Of a stretch of 9,188 nucleotides of DNA, positions 1 through 5,999 are shown one piece after another; positions within the stretch are counted from its first letter, which is position 1; each line of letters opens with the position of its first letter. Under the pieces are notes generated by a model. It was not told where the DNA came from. It was given only the letters and a program-made list of their open reading frames with translations, and did no database searches. The translations under genes were made by a program, and so were the position numbers. The stretch covers positions 1-9,188 of the forward strand of contig DIAL01000031.1 in NCBI GenBank assembly GCA_002414705.1. The letters are read 5' to 3'. The DNA comes from Flavobacteriaceae bacterium UBA5079. Its GTDB lineage: Bacteria > Bacteroidota > Bacteroidia > Flavobacteriales > Flavobacteriaceae.

Positions 1-141
1 CATTTTGGAGGTGCTATTGGTGGTTATGTAATTACGTTAATTCTGGCTTCTTGGTTATTTGAAACCAATTTATTAATGATTGGTTTGTTAGCAATACCGA
101 TTATTTTGTTGTTTATTTTGAAGAAACTGGGAAAGATTTAA
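1..141 (+). CDS. C-terminal end of an integral membrane protein (partial)
   Basis: An open frame runs from the first base of the window to TAA at 139-141 and gives 46 residues, so the start lies upstream of the window. The peptide is almost wholly hydrophobic. A glycine-rich helix (HFGGAIGGYVITLILASWLF) is followed by the short polar turn ETN, a second helix (LLMIGLLAIPIILLFIL) and a basic tail, KKLGKI, expected to lie in the cytoplasm. Two closely spaced transmembrane helices with a basic C-terminus fit the last helices of a multi-spanning transporter, for example of the major facilitator type, but no diagnostic motif is visible and I cannot name the family. It converges on the lipoprotein gene downstream and shares a terminator with it. 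Confidence 0.7.
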   Translation, partial: HFGGAIGGYVITLILASWLFETNLLMIGLLAIPIILLFILKKLGKI

Positions 142-174
142 ATTCAGTATTCAGAGGGAATAATATTAGGCACA

Positions 175-204
175 AAAAAGCCTTCCAATAATGAAAGGCT
201 TTTT
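175..204. terminator. Bidirectional intrinsic terminator between convergent genes
   Basis: A perfect 10-bp inverted repeat, AAAAAGCCTT (175-184) and AAGGCTTTTT (195-204), encloses a 10-nt loop. The arms themselves supply an A-tract on one side and a T-tract on the other, so the hairpin works on both strands. It lies 33 bp after the membrane-protein stop (+) and 22 bp past the stop of the lipoprotein gene (-), exactly where two converging transcripts need a stop. Confidence 0.85.
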
Positions 205-226
205 GAATTTGTATGTTGTGCAGCAA

Positions 227-1354
227 CTAATCTAAAAGTTCTGCAATTTTAGCTTCTAATTCAGAACCTCTTAAGTTTTTAGCAATAATTTTTCCGTCAG
301 CATCTAATATAAACGTAGCAGGAATAGACTGAATGTTATATTGTTTAGCAACCGGATCGTTAAAATAGTTTAGGTTGGACACATGGTTCCATGTTAAACC
401 ATCTTTTTCAATAGCCGCTAGCCATTCGCCTTTGGCATCTTTTTGTCTTGGGTTACCATCTAAAGAAACGCCAATAATTTCAAGACCTTTTTCATGATAC
501 TTTTTGTAAACCTTAACCACGTTTGGATTCTCTCTTCTACACGGTCCACACCAAGCAGCCCAAAAATCGATAATGGTTACTTTACCTTTCATCTCTTTTA
601 AAGATAGCATGTTACCTTCAGGGTTTGGTGCTGTAAATTCAGGAGCCATACTTCCAATTGCTGTTGCCATTGAGCTTTCTAGCAATTCGTTAATACTTTT
701 TCCAATCCGACTATTTTTTACTGGTTCTGTAAAATTATCATATAGTTCTTTAGCTTCAAGCATTTCGATACCTTTCGTTTTGATTAGGTTTTCTAGAATA
801 GCAGCACTTGTTACCACATCATTATTGTTATTTATAGCTACTAAGTTCTGTTTATTGCCTGTGTCTACAATTTTCTGAAACTCGGCTCTAATAGCGCTCA
901 TTTTAGCAGTATCACCAGCTGTTTGTGCAGCCATAAACTCTTGACCCATAGATTGATTTTTAGTTCTAATTGGATCCGAAATCTCTTTAAATATTTTAAA
1001 AATATCATTCTCGTGGCTACCTGTAACAACAGATGCTTGCAAACTATCTTTATAAAACTGAACCGTTATATTTTCATTCTCTAGAACAATAGGCATTCCG
1101 CCTGGCATGCCATCAATGCTTAATAAATATAAATCTGGAGATTCTACTTTACCCGTAAATGTTACTTTACCCTCTTTGATAATTGTGGAGTCTACAAAGG
1201 TGCTGTTATTTAGATCTGCATTACGCAATCTCATTGTTTTTCCATCTACACTTGCATCAATAGAACCGGTTATAACATAACCTTCTTTAGTTGCCTCATT
1301 CTTACAAGACGCTACAAGAACAATAAAAGAAAGGAGCATGAGTTTTTTAATCAT
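227..1354 (-). CDS. TlpA-like thiol-disulfide oxidoreductase lipoprotein (DUF4369 + redoxin domain)
   Basis: A 375-residue protein that probably reduces or exchanges disulfides in the periplasm, anchored by lipid. Residues 1-17 form a lipoprotein signal: basic MIKK, a hydrophobic stretch, and lipobox VASC with the lipidated cysteine at C17. No acidic pair of the surface-export type follows the cysteine, so a periplasm-facing location is the simpler guess. Residues about 25-120 look like the beta-rich DUF4369 domain that precedes thioredoxin folds in many Bacteroidota proteins. A helical linker (about 120-230) leads to a redoxin/TlpA domain (about 233-375) with active site WCGPC (C269, C272) and the cis-proline loop SIPAT (P345). 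Both cysteines are present, so the enzyme should be active. The substrate is unknown; cytochrome c maturation and general oxidative-stress roles are both possible. The start at 1354 is fixed by the signal peptide and by a promoter 23 bp upstream. Confidence 0.9.
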   Translation of the reverse strand: MIKKLMLLSFIVLVASCKNEATKEGYVITGSIDASVDGKTMRLRNADLNNSTFVDSTIIKEGKVTFTGKVESPDLYLLSIDGMPGGMPIVLENENITVQFYKDSLQASVVTGSHENDIFKIFKEISDPIRTKNQSMGQEFMAAQTAGDTAKMSAIRAEFQKIVDTGNKQNLVAINNNNDVVTSAAILENLIKTKGIEMLEAKELYDNFTEPVKNSRIGKSINELLESSMATAIGSMAPEFTAPNPEGNMLSLKEMKGKVTIIDFWAAWCGPCRRENPNVVKVYKKYHEKGLEIIGVSLDGNPRQKDAKGEWLAAIEKDGLTWNHVSNLNYFNDPVAKQYNIQSIPATFILDADGKIIAKNLRGSELEAKIAELLD

Positions 1355-1376
1355 TTTCTGTGTTTTTAAGTTTGTG

Positions 1377-1384
1377 CAAATATA
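1377..1384 (-). promoter_or_regulatory. Bacteroidota-type -7 element for the TlpA-like gene
   Basis: On the minus strand this reads TATATTTG, an exact match to the Bacteroidota -7 consensus TAnnTTTG. It lies 22 nt before the lipoprotein ATG, giving a short leader. The -33 TTG element is not clear; the region 19-25 nt further upstream is only T-rich. Confidence 0.5.
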
Positions 1385-1454
1385 GCGGAATGTTAAAATA
1401 AATTTGTTAAGAATTCGCTAATATCTAGTGCTGTGTTTTCTGTGGTGATTTTAG

Positions 1455-1462
1455 TACTTTTG
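1455..1462 (+). promoter_or_regulatory. -7 element directly before mnmE (possible leaderless start)
   Basis: TACTTTTG matches the TAnnTTTG consensus exactly and ends only 4 nt before the mnmE ATG at 1467. A transcript starting at the usual distance from this element would begin at or within a few bases of the start codon. No good -33 TTG is seen at 18-20 nt upstream, so the call rests on one element. Confidence 0.45.
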
Positions 1463-1466
1463 TAGC

Positions 1467-2858
1467 ATGACAAAAAACGATACCATTGTTGCATTAGCTA
1501 CACCTTCGGGAGCTGGAGCTATTGCGGTTATTCGCCTTTCTGGGAAGGATGCCATTACTATTGCTGACAGCTGTTTTCAGTCGGTTTCTAAATCGAAAAC
1601 ACTTTCTAATCAGAAAACGCACACCATTCATTTAGGGCATATTGTAGATGATACGCGCTATATTGATGAGGTTTTGGTGTCCGTTTTTAAGAATCCAAAT
1701 TCCTATACAGGCGAGCATGTGGTTGAAATTTCCTGTCATGGTTCTCATTATATACAGCAGCAAATTATTCAGTTGTTTTTGCGACATGGTTGCAGAATGG
1801 CCGATGCTGGCGAATTCACCCTACGTGCTTTTTTAAACGGAAAACTGGATTTAAGTCAGGCGGAAGCGGTTGCCGATTTAATTTCAAGTGATAATGAAGC
1901 GTCTCATCAAATTGCCATGCAGCAAATGCGTGGTGGTTTCTCGAGTGAAATTGCCAAGCTACGTGAAGAGCTTTTAAACTTTGCATCCTTAATAGAATTA
2001 GAGCTTGATTTTGCTGAAGAGGATGTAGAATTTGCCGATAGAACGCAATTTCGTGAACTGATAGAACGCATCACCTTTGTGTTAAAGCGCTTAATAGATT
2101 CGTTTGCAGTAGGAAACGTGATTAAAAATGGCATTCCTGTTGCCATTGTAGGTGAACCAAATGTAGGAAAATCTACCTTGTTGAATTCCTTATTAAACGA
2201 AGAACGTGCCATTGTTAGCGAAATAGCTGGAACCACAAGAGATACTATTGAAGACGAAATAAGTATTGGTGGTATGGGTTTCCGTTTTATTGACACGGCA
2301 GGAATTCGGGACACACAGGATGTCGTAGAGAGTATTGGTATTAAAAAAACTTTTGAAAAAATAGAACAAGCGCAGGTGGTTATTTACCTGTTTGATGCTG
2401 GACAGTTTGAAGTGCAGGGTTCTAAATTTCAGGTAGAGTTGGAGAAGATAAAGAATAAATATCCGTTAAAACCACTACTTGTTATTGCTAATAAAATAGA
2501 TACTGTGGATGATAGTGAACTGGCAGAACTTCAAAAAGCCATTCCAAATGTCCAGCTACTTTCTGCTAAAAGTGGCTTTGGTGTAGAGCAGCTAACCAAT
2601 TCTTTATTAAACCTGGTAAACACAGGTGCTCTACGAAACAATGAAACGATTATAACCAATACACGTCATTATGATGCGTTGCTGAAAGCTTTTGAAGAAA
2701 TTCAGAAAGTGAAGCATGGTTTAGATTCTGGTTTACCTAGCGACTTAATGGCTATTGATATTCGGGAAGCTCTATACCACTTTGGGTTAATCACCGGAAG
2801 CGTTACCAATGATGAGTTATTGGGTAATATTTTTGCTAATTTTTGTATCGGAAAGTAA
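1467..2858 (+). CDS. mnmE: tRNA uridine-5-carboxymethylaminomethyl(34) synthesis GTPase MnmE
   Basis: A complete 463-residue MnmE (TrmE), close to the usual family length. With MnmG it builds the 5-carboxymethylaminomethyl group on the wobble uridine of certain tRNAs, in the cytoplasm. The N-terminal tetrahydrofolate-binding domain (about 1-120) starts with the typical TIVALATPSGAGAIAVIRLSG. A helical domain carries an inserted Ras-like G domain: G1 GEPNVGKS (229-236), G2 in GTTRD (255-259), G3 DTAG (276-279), G4 NKID (342-345) and G5 SAK (366-368). The protein ends in the invariant-type motif FCIGK with the conserved cysteine C460. The reading frame is intact up to its natural end, so the mobile element that begins just after the stop codon has not damaged it. 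The recombination may have rewritten the last codons synonymously, as happens in SGI1-type insertions. Confidence 0.98.
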   Translation: MTKNDTIVALATPSGAGAIAVIRLSGKDAITIADSCFQSVSKSKTLSNQKTHTIHLGHIVDDTRYIDEVLVSVFKNPNSYTGEHVVEISCHGSHYIQQQIIQLFLRHGCRMADAGEFTLRAFLNGKLDLSQAEAVADLISSDNEASHQIAMQQMRGGFSSEIAKLREELLNFASLIELELDFAEEDVEFADRTQFRELIERITFVLKRLIDSFAVGNVIKNGIPVAIVGEPNVGKSTLLNSLLNEERAIVSEIAGTTRDTIEDEISIGGMGFRFIDTAGIRDTQDVVESIGIKKTFEKIEQAQVVIYLFDAGQFEVQGSKFQVELEKIKNKYPLKPLLVIANKIDTVDDSELAELQKAIPNVQLLSAKSGFGVEQLTNSLLNLVNTGALRNNETIITNTRHYDALLKAFEEIQKVKHGLDSGLPSDLMAIDIREALYHFGLITGSVTNDELLGNIFANFCIGK

Positions 2859-2900
2859 CTACCATTATCTAACGAGTACCTAAAACGTAACGAAACACTA
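2838..2900. other. Candidate left attachment site at the 3' end of mnmE
   Basis: The chromosomal gene set ends and the integrase-bearing gene block begins here. The last mnmE codons (NFCIGK, TAA at 2856-2858) form a highly conserved DNA stretch, the kind of target chosen by tyrosine recombinases, and the equivalent bases are the attB of SGI1 in Gammaproteobacteria. After the stop the hexamer TAACGA occurs twice, 18 bp apart (2870-2875 and 2888-2893), which could be part of a core site. No second copy of the mnmE end occurs elsewhere in the window, so the right end must lie beyond 9188. The boundaries given are inference. Confidence 0.4.
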
Positions 2901-2901
2901 T

Positions 2902-2926
2902 AAATCCCTTTAATTAGGGATTTTTT
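2902..2926 (+). terminator. Intrinsic terminator after mnmE
   Basis: A perfect 8-bp inverted repeat, AAATCCCT (2902-2909) and AGGGATTT (2916-2923), has a 6-nt loop TTAATT and runs into further T residues (2924-2926). It stands 43 bp past the mnmE stop. If the element starts right at the mnmE end, this terminator belongs to the element and insulates its control region from mnmE transcription. Confidence 0.8.
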
Positions 2927-2968
2927 ATTGCTATTGTTTAATATCTGTTAATAAGTATTATCGATTTG

Positions 2969-3022
2969 TAAGGTACAAATCTGTACCTTATTTGTACCTT
3001 TGATGAAATTGAGGTACAAATA
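2969..3022. repeat. Cluster of GTAC-centred inverted repeats (candidate operator or recombinase/Xis sites)
   Basis: Two perfect inverted repeats stand side by side. The first is TAAGGTACA (2969-2977) and TGTACCTTA (2982-2990) with a 4-nt spacer. The second is TATTTGTACCT (2989-2999) and AGGTACAAATA (3012-3022) with a 12-nt spacer. The 10-mer AGGTACAAAT therefore occurs three times, at 2971 and 3012 forward and at 2990 reversed. The four GTAC centres start at 2973, 2983, 2994 and 3014, i.e. 10, 11 and 20 bp apart, so they lie on one face of the helix. The cluster is 84 bp upstream of the zinc-ribbon/HTH gene and overlaps its candidate promoter. A shorter copy, TACCTT-A-AAGGTA, follows at 3076-3088. 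Confidence 0.75.
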
Positions 3023-3027
3023 TTTTG
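2999..3027 (+). promoter_or_regulatory. Candidate promoter of the regulator gene, inside the GTAC repeats
   Basis: TTTG at 2999-3002 is followed after 18 bp by TATTTTG (3021-3027), which resembles the Bacteroidota pair TTTG / TAnnTTTG but is one base short of the -7 consensus. The predicted leader of the 3106 gene would be about 70 nt. The flanking GTAC half-sites overlap both elements, as expected for a repressor operator. Confidence 0.35.
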
Positions 3028-3075
3028 TTTTTACCTTTTTATTTGTCGCTTAATGGCACTTAAATAAAGCTAAAT

Positions 3076-3088
3076 TACCTTAAAGGTA
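3076..3088. repeat. Short inverted repeat TACCTT-A-AAGGTA
   Basis: A 6-bp inverted repeat with a 1-nt spacer ends 17 bp before the regulator start codon. It shares the ACCTT/AAGGT half-site of the upstream GTAC cluster but lacks the GTAC centre. It could be a weaker operator close to the translation start. Confidence 0.45.
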
Positions 3089-3105
3089 TTTAATGATACT
3101 AAATA

Positions 3106-3660
3106 ATGAGTAGTAATATTGAAGTTATTAGAGTTTGTGAGTATTGCAAAAATGAGTTTGTTGCTAAAACAACCGTAACCCGTTTTTGTTCGCAGAAATG
3201 TAATAGCAGAGATTATAAAAGACGTATTAGAAAATTAAAAGTTGAGGTTTCTAATAGACAGAATGAAAACGTAAAAGCCAACAGTATTGATTTAGTAAAC
3301 TCAAAACAAATACTAACAGTTAAAGAAGTTGCAATGCTTTTAAACTGTTCTGATCGTTCTGTTTATAGATACATTAATACTGGTATTATTGAAGCGTTTA
3401 ATATAGGGCAAAGACTAACAAGGGTTAAGCGTTCTAATATCGATAAATTATTTAAGCAACCTCAACCCGAAAAAAAACCAGTAACTAATATTATTAACTA
3501 TGATATTTCAGAATGTTACACTATAAATGAAGTCATTGAAAAGTATAATATTTCAAGTGGTGCTTTATACAATATTATTAAAAGGAACGAAATACCAAAA
3601 AGCCAAAAAGGTAAATTTGTTTACGTTCCAAAATTATTAATTGATAAAATTTTAAAGTAA
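3106..3660 (+). CDS. Zinc-ribbon plus tandem excisionase-type HTH DNA-binding protein
   Basis: A 184-residue predicted DNA-binding protein. Residues 11-32 form a four-cysteine zinc-binding motif (C11-x2-C14-x13-C28-x3-C32), followed by a strongly basic stretch (RDYKRRIRKLK, 35-45). A first winged-HTH of the excisionase/MerR-like (HTH_17) type covers about 69-116 (ILTVKEVAMLLNCSDRSVYRYI, then a basic wing). A second, more divergent copy covers about 138-184 (YTINEVIEKYNISSGALYNIIKRNEIP). Two such domains in one chain would suit binding to paired or repeated half-sites like those directly upstream. The gene is first in the element and is followed by the integrase on the same strand, so a regulator of integrase expression or a recombination directionality factor are the leading ideas. 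There is no evident Shine-Dalgarno; the ATG at 3106 is chosen because the zinc motif starts ten residues later. Confidence 0.8.
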   Translation: MSSNIEVIRVCEYCKNEFVAKTTVTRFCSQKCNSRDYKRRIRKLKVEVSNRQNENVKANSIDLVNSKQILTVKEVAMLLNCSDRSVYRYINTGIIEAFNIGQRLTRVKRSNIDKLFKQPQPEKKPVTNIINYDISECYTINEVIEKYNISSGALYNIIKRNEIPKSQKGKFVYVPKLLIDKILK

Positions 3661-3687
3661 GTGCCTAAAATTATTTTTATTTTTTCA

Positions 3688-3703
3688 AGGTACATTTAGT
3701 ACA
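3688..3703 (+). promoter_or_regulatory. AGGTACA-type site upstream of the integrase
   Basis: AGGTACATTTAGTACA lies 29 bp before the integrase ATG. It contains two GTAC centres 9 bp apart and matches the reversed site before the Toprim gene at 7788-7803 in 14 of 16 positions. Its first seven bases are those of the repeat cluster at 2971 and 3012. It is probably bound by the same protein. Confidence 0.55.
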
Positions 3704-3717
3704 TTAACTACATTATT
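3691..3717 (+). repeat. Three 9-bp-spaced TACATT repeats before the integrase
   Basis: TACATT occurs at 3691-3696, 3700-3705 and 3709-3714, each followed by three AT-rich bases, making three tandem 9-bp units. The first unit overlaps the AGGTACA-type site. The run ends 18 bp before the integrase start codon. Confidence 0.6.
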
Positions 3718-3732
3718 CAGAATAAAAGACAA

Positions 3733-4878
3733 ATGGCAATTAAAGTAACATTAAGGCAAAAGCCTATAAGCAAAGGGCGTAAAAGTCTTTATTTAGATTT
3801 TTACCCACCTATAAGCGTTTCGGGTTCAGATAAAAAAACACGCAGGGAGTTTTTAGGGCTTTACATAAATGATAAAGCCAGTAACCCGTTACAAAAACAG
3901 GATAATAAACAAACCTTACAACTTGCTGAACAGATACGCCAAAAGCGAGATAACGAACTAAACAAACCGGAAGTTTACACAGCCTTTGAACTGGAGCAAC
4001 TTAAAGCCAAAGAAAAAGGCGAATTGTCTTTTATTGCTTATTACGAGCAACAAATGGAAAAGCGTAAAGGCAAAAATTATTTAGTTTGGGTTTCAGCCTT
4101 TCATTACTTCAAAGAATTTACAAACAACTATCTAAAGTTTTCAGACCTCAACGAAAAGTTTTGCAACGATTACAAAGACTATCTACTAAACGCCAAAAGT
4201 AAACGAAGCAGTAAAACAAACATTTCACAAAACACAGCCCACAGTTATTTTAACAAGTTTAAAGCAACATTAAAACAAGCCTTTAAGGATAACCTTATAC
4301 AGTTTGATTTAAACGCTAAAATACAGACCATTAAACAAGCAGATACAAAAAGGATTTTCTTATCACTTGACGAGCTGAACCAATTAGTAAAAGCAGATTG
4401 CCCGAACCCGATACTAAAACAGGCTTCCTTATTTTCGGCACTTACTGGGTTGAGGTTTTCAGATATTGAAAAGCTGAAATGGAGTGAAGTAATACACATT
4501 AACCAACAAGGTTATTTTATACAATTCCAACAAAAGAAAACCAAAAGCAACGAGTATTTGCCAATATCCGAACAGGCTTATAATTTGTTAGGCGAACCCA
4601 AAGAAAACGATAAAAAAGTATTTGAGGGTTTACACTATTCAGCACACCAAAACAGCATATTGTTAAAGTGGGTTATTAACGCAGGAATACATAAACATTT
4701 AACCTTTCATTGTTTTAGGCATACATACGCAACTTTACAGCTTCAAGCTGGTACGGACATTTATACGGTTTCTAAAATGTTAGGACATAAGGACTTAAAG
4801 ACTACGCAGATTTACGCTAAAGTAGTTGACCAAACAAAACGAGATACAACTAATAAAATAAATTTAGATTTAAAGTAA
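3733..4878 (+). CDS. Tyrosine recombinase/integrase
   Basis: A 381-residue site-specific tyrosine recombinase, expected to integrate and excise the element. Residues 1 to about 90 form a basic, beta-rich arm-type DNA-binding domain (KVTLRQKPISKGRKSLYLDF at the start). A SAM-like core-binding domain spans about 97-190. The catalytic domain has every expected residue: R241 in SALTGLRFSDI, the beta-hairpin lysine near K269, H326 and R329 in HCFRHTYATL, H352 in MLGHKDLKTTQ, and nucleophile Y361 in IYAKV. Length and layout are those of full-size Bacteroidota element integrases, so it should be active. It lies 72 bp after the regulator gene, in the same direction, with its own repeat-rich leader. 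The start codon context TAAAAGACAAATG is repeated exactly before the next gene. Confidence 0.95.
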   Translation: MAIKVTLRQKPISKGRKSLYLDFYPPISVSGSDKKTRREFLGLYINDKASNPLQKQDNKQTLQLAEQIRQKRDNELNKPEVYTAFELEQLKAKEKGELSFIAYYEQQMEKRKGKNYLVWVSAFHYFKEFTNNYLKFSDLNEKFCNDYKDYLLNAKSKRSSKTNISQNTAHSYFNKFKATLKQAFKDNLIQFDLNAKIQTIKQADTKRIFLSLDELNQLVKADCPNPILKQASLFSALTGLRFSDIEKLKWSEVIHINQQGYFIQFQQKKTKSNEYLPISEQAYNLLGEPKENDKKVFEGLHYSAHQNSILLKWVINAGIHKHLTFHCFRHTYATLQLQAGTDIYTVSKMLGHKDLKTTQIYAKVVDQTKRDTTNKINLDLK

Positions 4879-4885
4879 AAGACAA

Positions 4886-5545
4886 ATGAGTAAAATTAAT
4901 ATACACAATAGATTACAAGCCTTCTTTTTTTTTCAAATTTATGTATTTGAAGATTTTGAATTTGACGGGACAACCTATAAAGACGAAAAGCAAAAAAACA
5001 ATAATAGTATTCTAACTCCTAAAAACTGGTTTCAACATAATGACACGTTTTTTAATCAAAGAATGGAAAGATATAAAGACGGCTACACCCTCGTAGAAAA
5101 GATAAAATTAGAACTTTCAAGCCTTGAAAAACTAACTATCAACAAACCAGAATATCAAATTTTAAAAGACCGTTACGAAACGTATTTAAAGGAAAAACGA
5201 GCCTTGCCACCAAGTAAAACAAGTTTTACATTTACTAATAATTTTGACAAATTAGAACCTAACAAGGTTTATGAATACTTCTATAAATTAGTAGAAAAAG
5301 GCTATTTGTCAAAAGAAGATTTAGAAAATTATTTAATACTTGCCTTTCAAGATAGAACACCACCAAAAGAAAAAACCACATTTTCAAATAAACATATCGG
5401 AAATATAACAGCTATCTTTTATAAGTATTATACTGATGCAGATAGTCCACACGGAAAGCAAAAACAATATGCTGAACTTTTAGGGGACTATTTTAAAAGT
5501 TTTACAACTATAAAAGTGATGAATAATTTTGCAAAAAGTAAATAA
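4886..5545 (+). CDS. Conserved-looking hypothetical protein downstream of the integrase
   Basis: A 219-residue protein I cannot assign to a named family. The N-terminus (1-40) is rich in aromatic and acidic residues and includes FFFF at 13-16, coded by a run of nine T. The middle (about 60-110) is helical and charged, coiled-coil-like. The C-terminal third (about 125-217) looks like a compact domain with many aromatic residues and glycines (KVYEYFYKLVEKGYLSKEDL, later HGKQKQYAELLGDYFKSF). I recall similar C-termini in proteins encoded next to integrases in Bacteroidota elements, but this cannot be checked here. No catalytic motif, signal peptide or membrane helix is visible. The ATG lies 7 bp after the integrase stop, so the two are probably co-transcribed, and the position corresponds to orf2 of NBU-type elements. 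A role in excision or its control is a guess from position. Confidence 0.75.
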   Translation: MSKINIHNRLQAFFFFQIYVFEDFEFDGTTYKDEKQKNNNSILTPKNWFQHNDTFFNQRMERYKDGYTLVEKIKLELSSLEKLTINKPEYQILKDRYETYLKEKRALPPSKTSFTFTNNFDKLEPNKVYEYFYKLVEKGYLSKEDLENYLILAFQDRTPPKEKTTFSNKHIGNITAIFYKYYTDADSPHGKQKQYAELLGDYFKSFTTIKVMNNFAKSK

Positions 5546-5549
5546 TGTG

Positions 5550-5596
5550 TACGGAATTAATACAGATTTACGTATTTGAATACGTACTTTACGGAA
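5550..5596. repeat. Palindrome flanked by TACGGAA direct repeats
   Basis: The non-coding gap between the 4886 and 5658 genes contains a perfect 8-bp inverted repeat, TACGTATT (5569-5576) and AATACGTA (5579-5586), with a 2-nt spacer. It is bracketed by direct repeats TACGGAA at 5550-5556 and 5590-5596, 40 bp apart. No T-tract follows, so it is not a normal terminator. It could be an operator of the next HTH gene, an Xis or recombinase site, or part of an origin. Confidence 0.55.
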
Positions 5597-5657
5597 GTCT
5601 TTAAAGCATCGTAACAAACAGATAACTATGCACTTGTAACAATAATATAAGTGTAAA

Positions 5658-5999
5658 ATGCAAGCATTAAAATTTGAAAATCTGCCAAACGCAGTCGCTG
5701 AACTTCAAAAAGGACAAAGCGAAATTTTAGCCTTACTACTTAACAAGGCTGAACCTCAACCCGAAATTGAAACACCGATACAGCTTGACGAGGTTGTTCC
5801 AATTACGGGTTTAACCAAACCCACCCTTTACGGTTACGTTCAGCGTAACGAAATACCTTACCACAAAAAGGGTAACCGACTTTATTTTTTCAAATCCGAA
5901 ATTATAGACTGGATAAAAACAGGAAAGCAGAAAACTTTAAAAGAGTTGGAAGCTGATGCAGATGCGTATTTGTCTAACAAAAATAAAGGGCTGAAATAA
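5658..5999 (+). CDS. Excisionase-like helix-turn-helix protein
   Basis: A 113-residue protein with one HTH_17/excisionase-type winged-HTH at about 41-88: IQLDEVVPITGLTKPTLYGYVQRNEIPYHKKGNRLYF, then SEIIDWI as the closing helix. Before it lies a short amphipathic helix (about 8-30) that may dimerize; after it a charged tail (KTLKELEADADAYLSNKNKG). This size and layout are typical of small DNA-bending excisionases and transcription factors in Bacteroidota integrative elements, comparable in position to orf2x/orf3 of NBU1. The 112-bp gap before it, with a palindrome and direct repeats, suggests its own promoter. Its stop overlaps the next start by one base (TAATG), so the two should be translationally coupled. 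Whether it acts as Xis or as activator of the replication genes cannot be told from sequence. Confidence 0.85.
   Translation: MQALKFENLPNAVAELQKGQSEILALLLNKAEPQPEIETPIQLDEVVPITGLTKPTLYGYVQRNEIPYHKKGNRLYFFKSEIIDWIKTGKQKTLKELEADADAYLSNKNKGLK

Noticed and set aside
573..878. 101-codon open frame on the plus strand
   Set aside because: It lies wholly inside the antisense of the lipoprotein gene, whose signal peptide, CxxC site and domains are clear; no independent start signal or recognizable protein.
1907..2314. 135-codon open frame on the minus strand
   Set aside because: It is antisense to the mnmE helical and G domains, which are fully conserved; serine-rich composition is what a shadow frame gives.
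2969..3022. CRISPR-like repeat array
   Set aside because: The repeats are short, inverted relative to each other and lack uniform spacers; no cas genes are present.
2859..3105. tRNA gene as insertion target
   Set aside because: No cloverleaf or CCA-like end could be found; the non-coding stretch is explained by the terminator and GTAC repeats.
5833..5849. Hairpin GTTACG-TTCAG-CGTAAC
   Set aside because: It lies inside the HTH region of the 5658 gene, encodes sensible residues (GYVQRN), and has a 6-bp stem only; probably chance.
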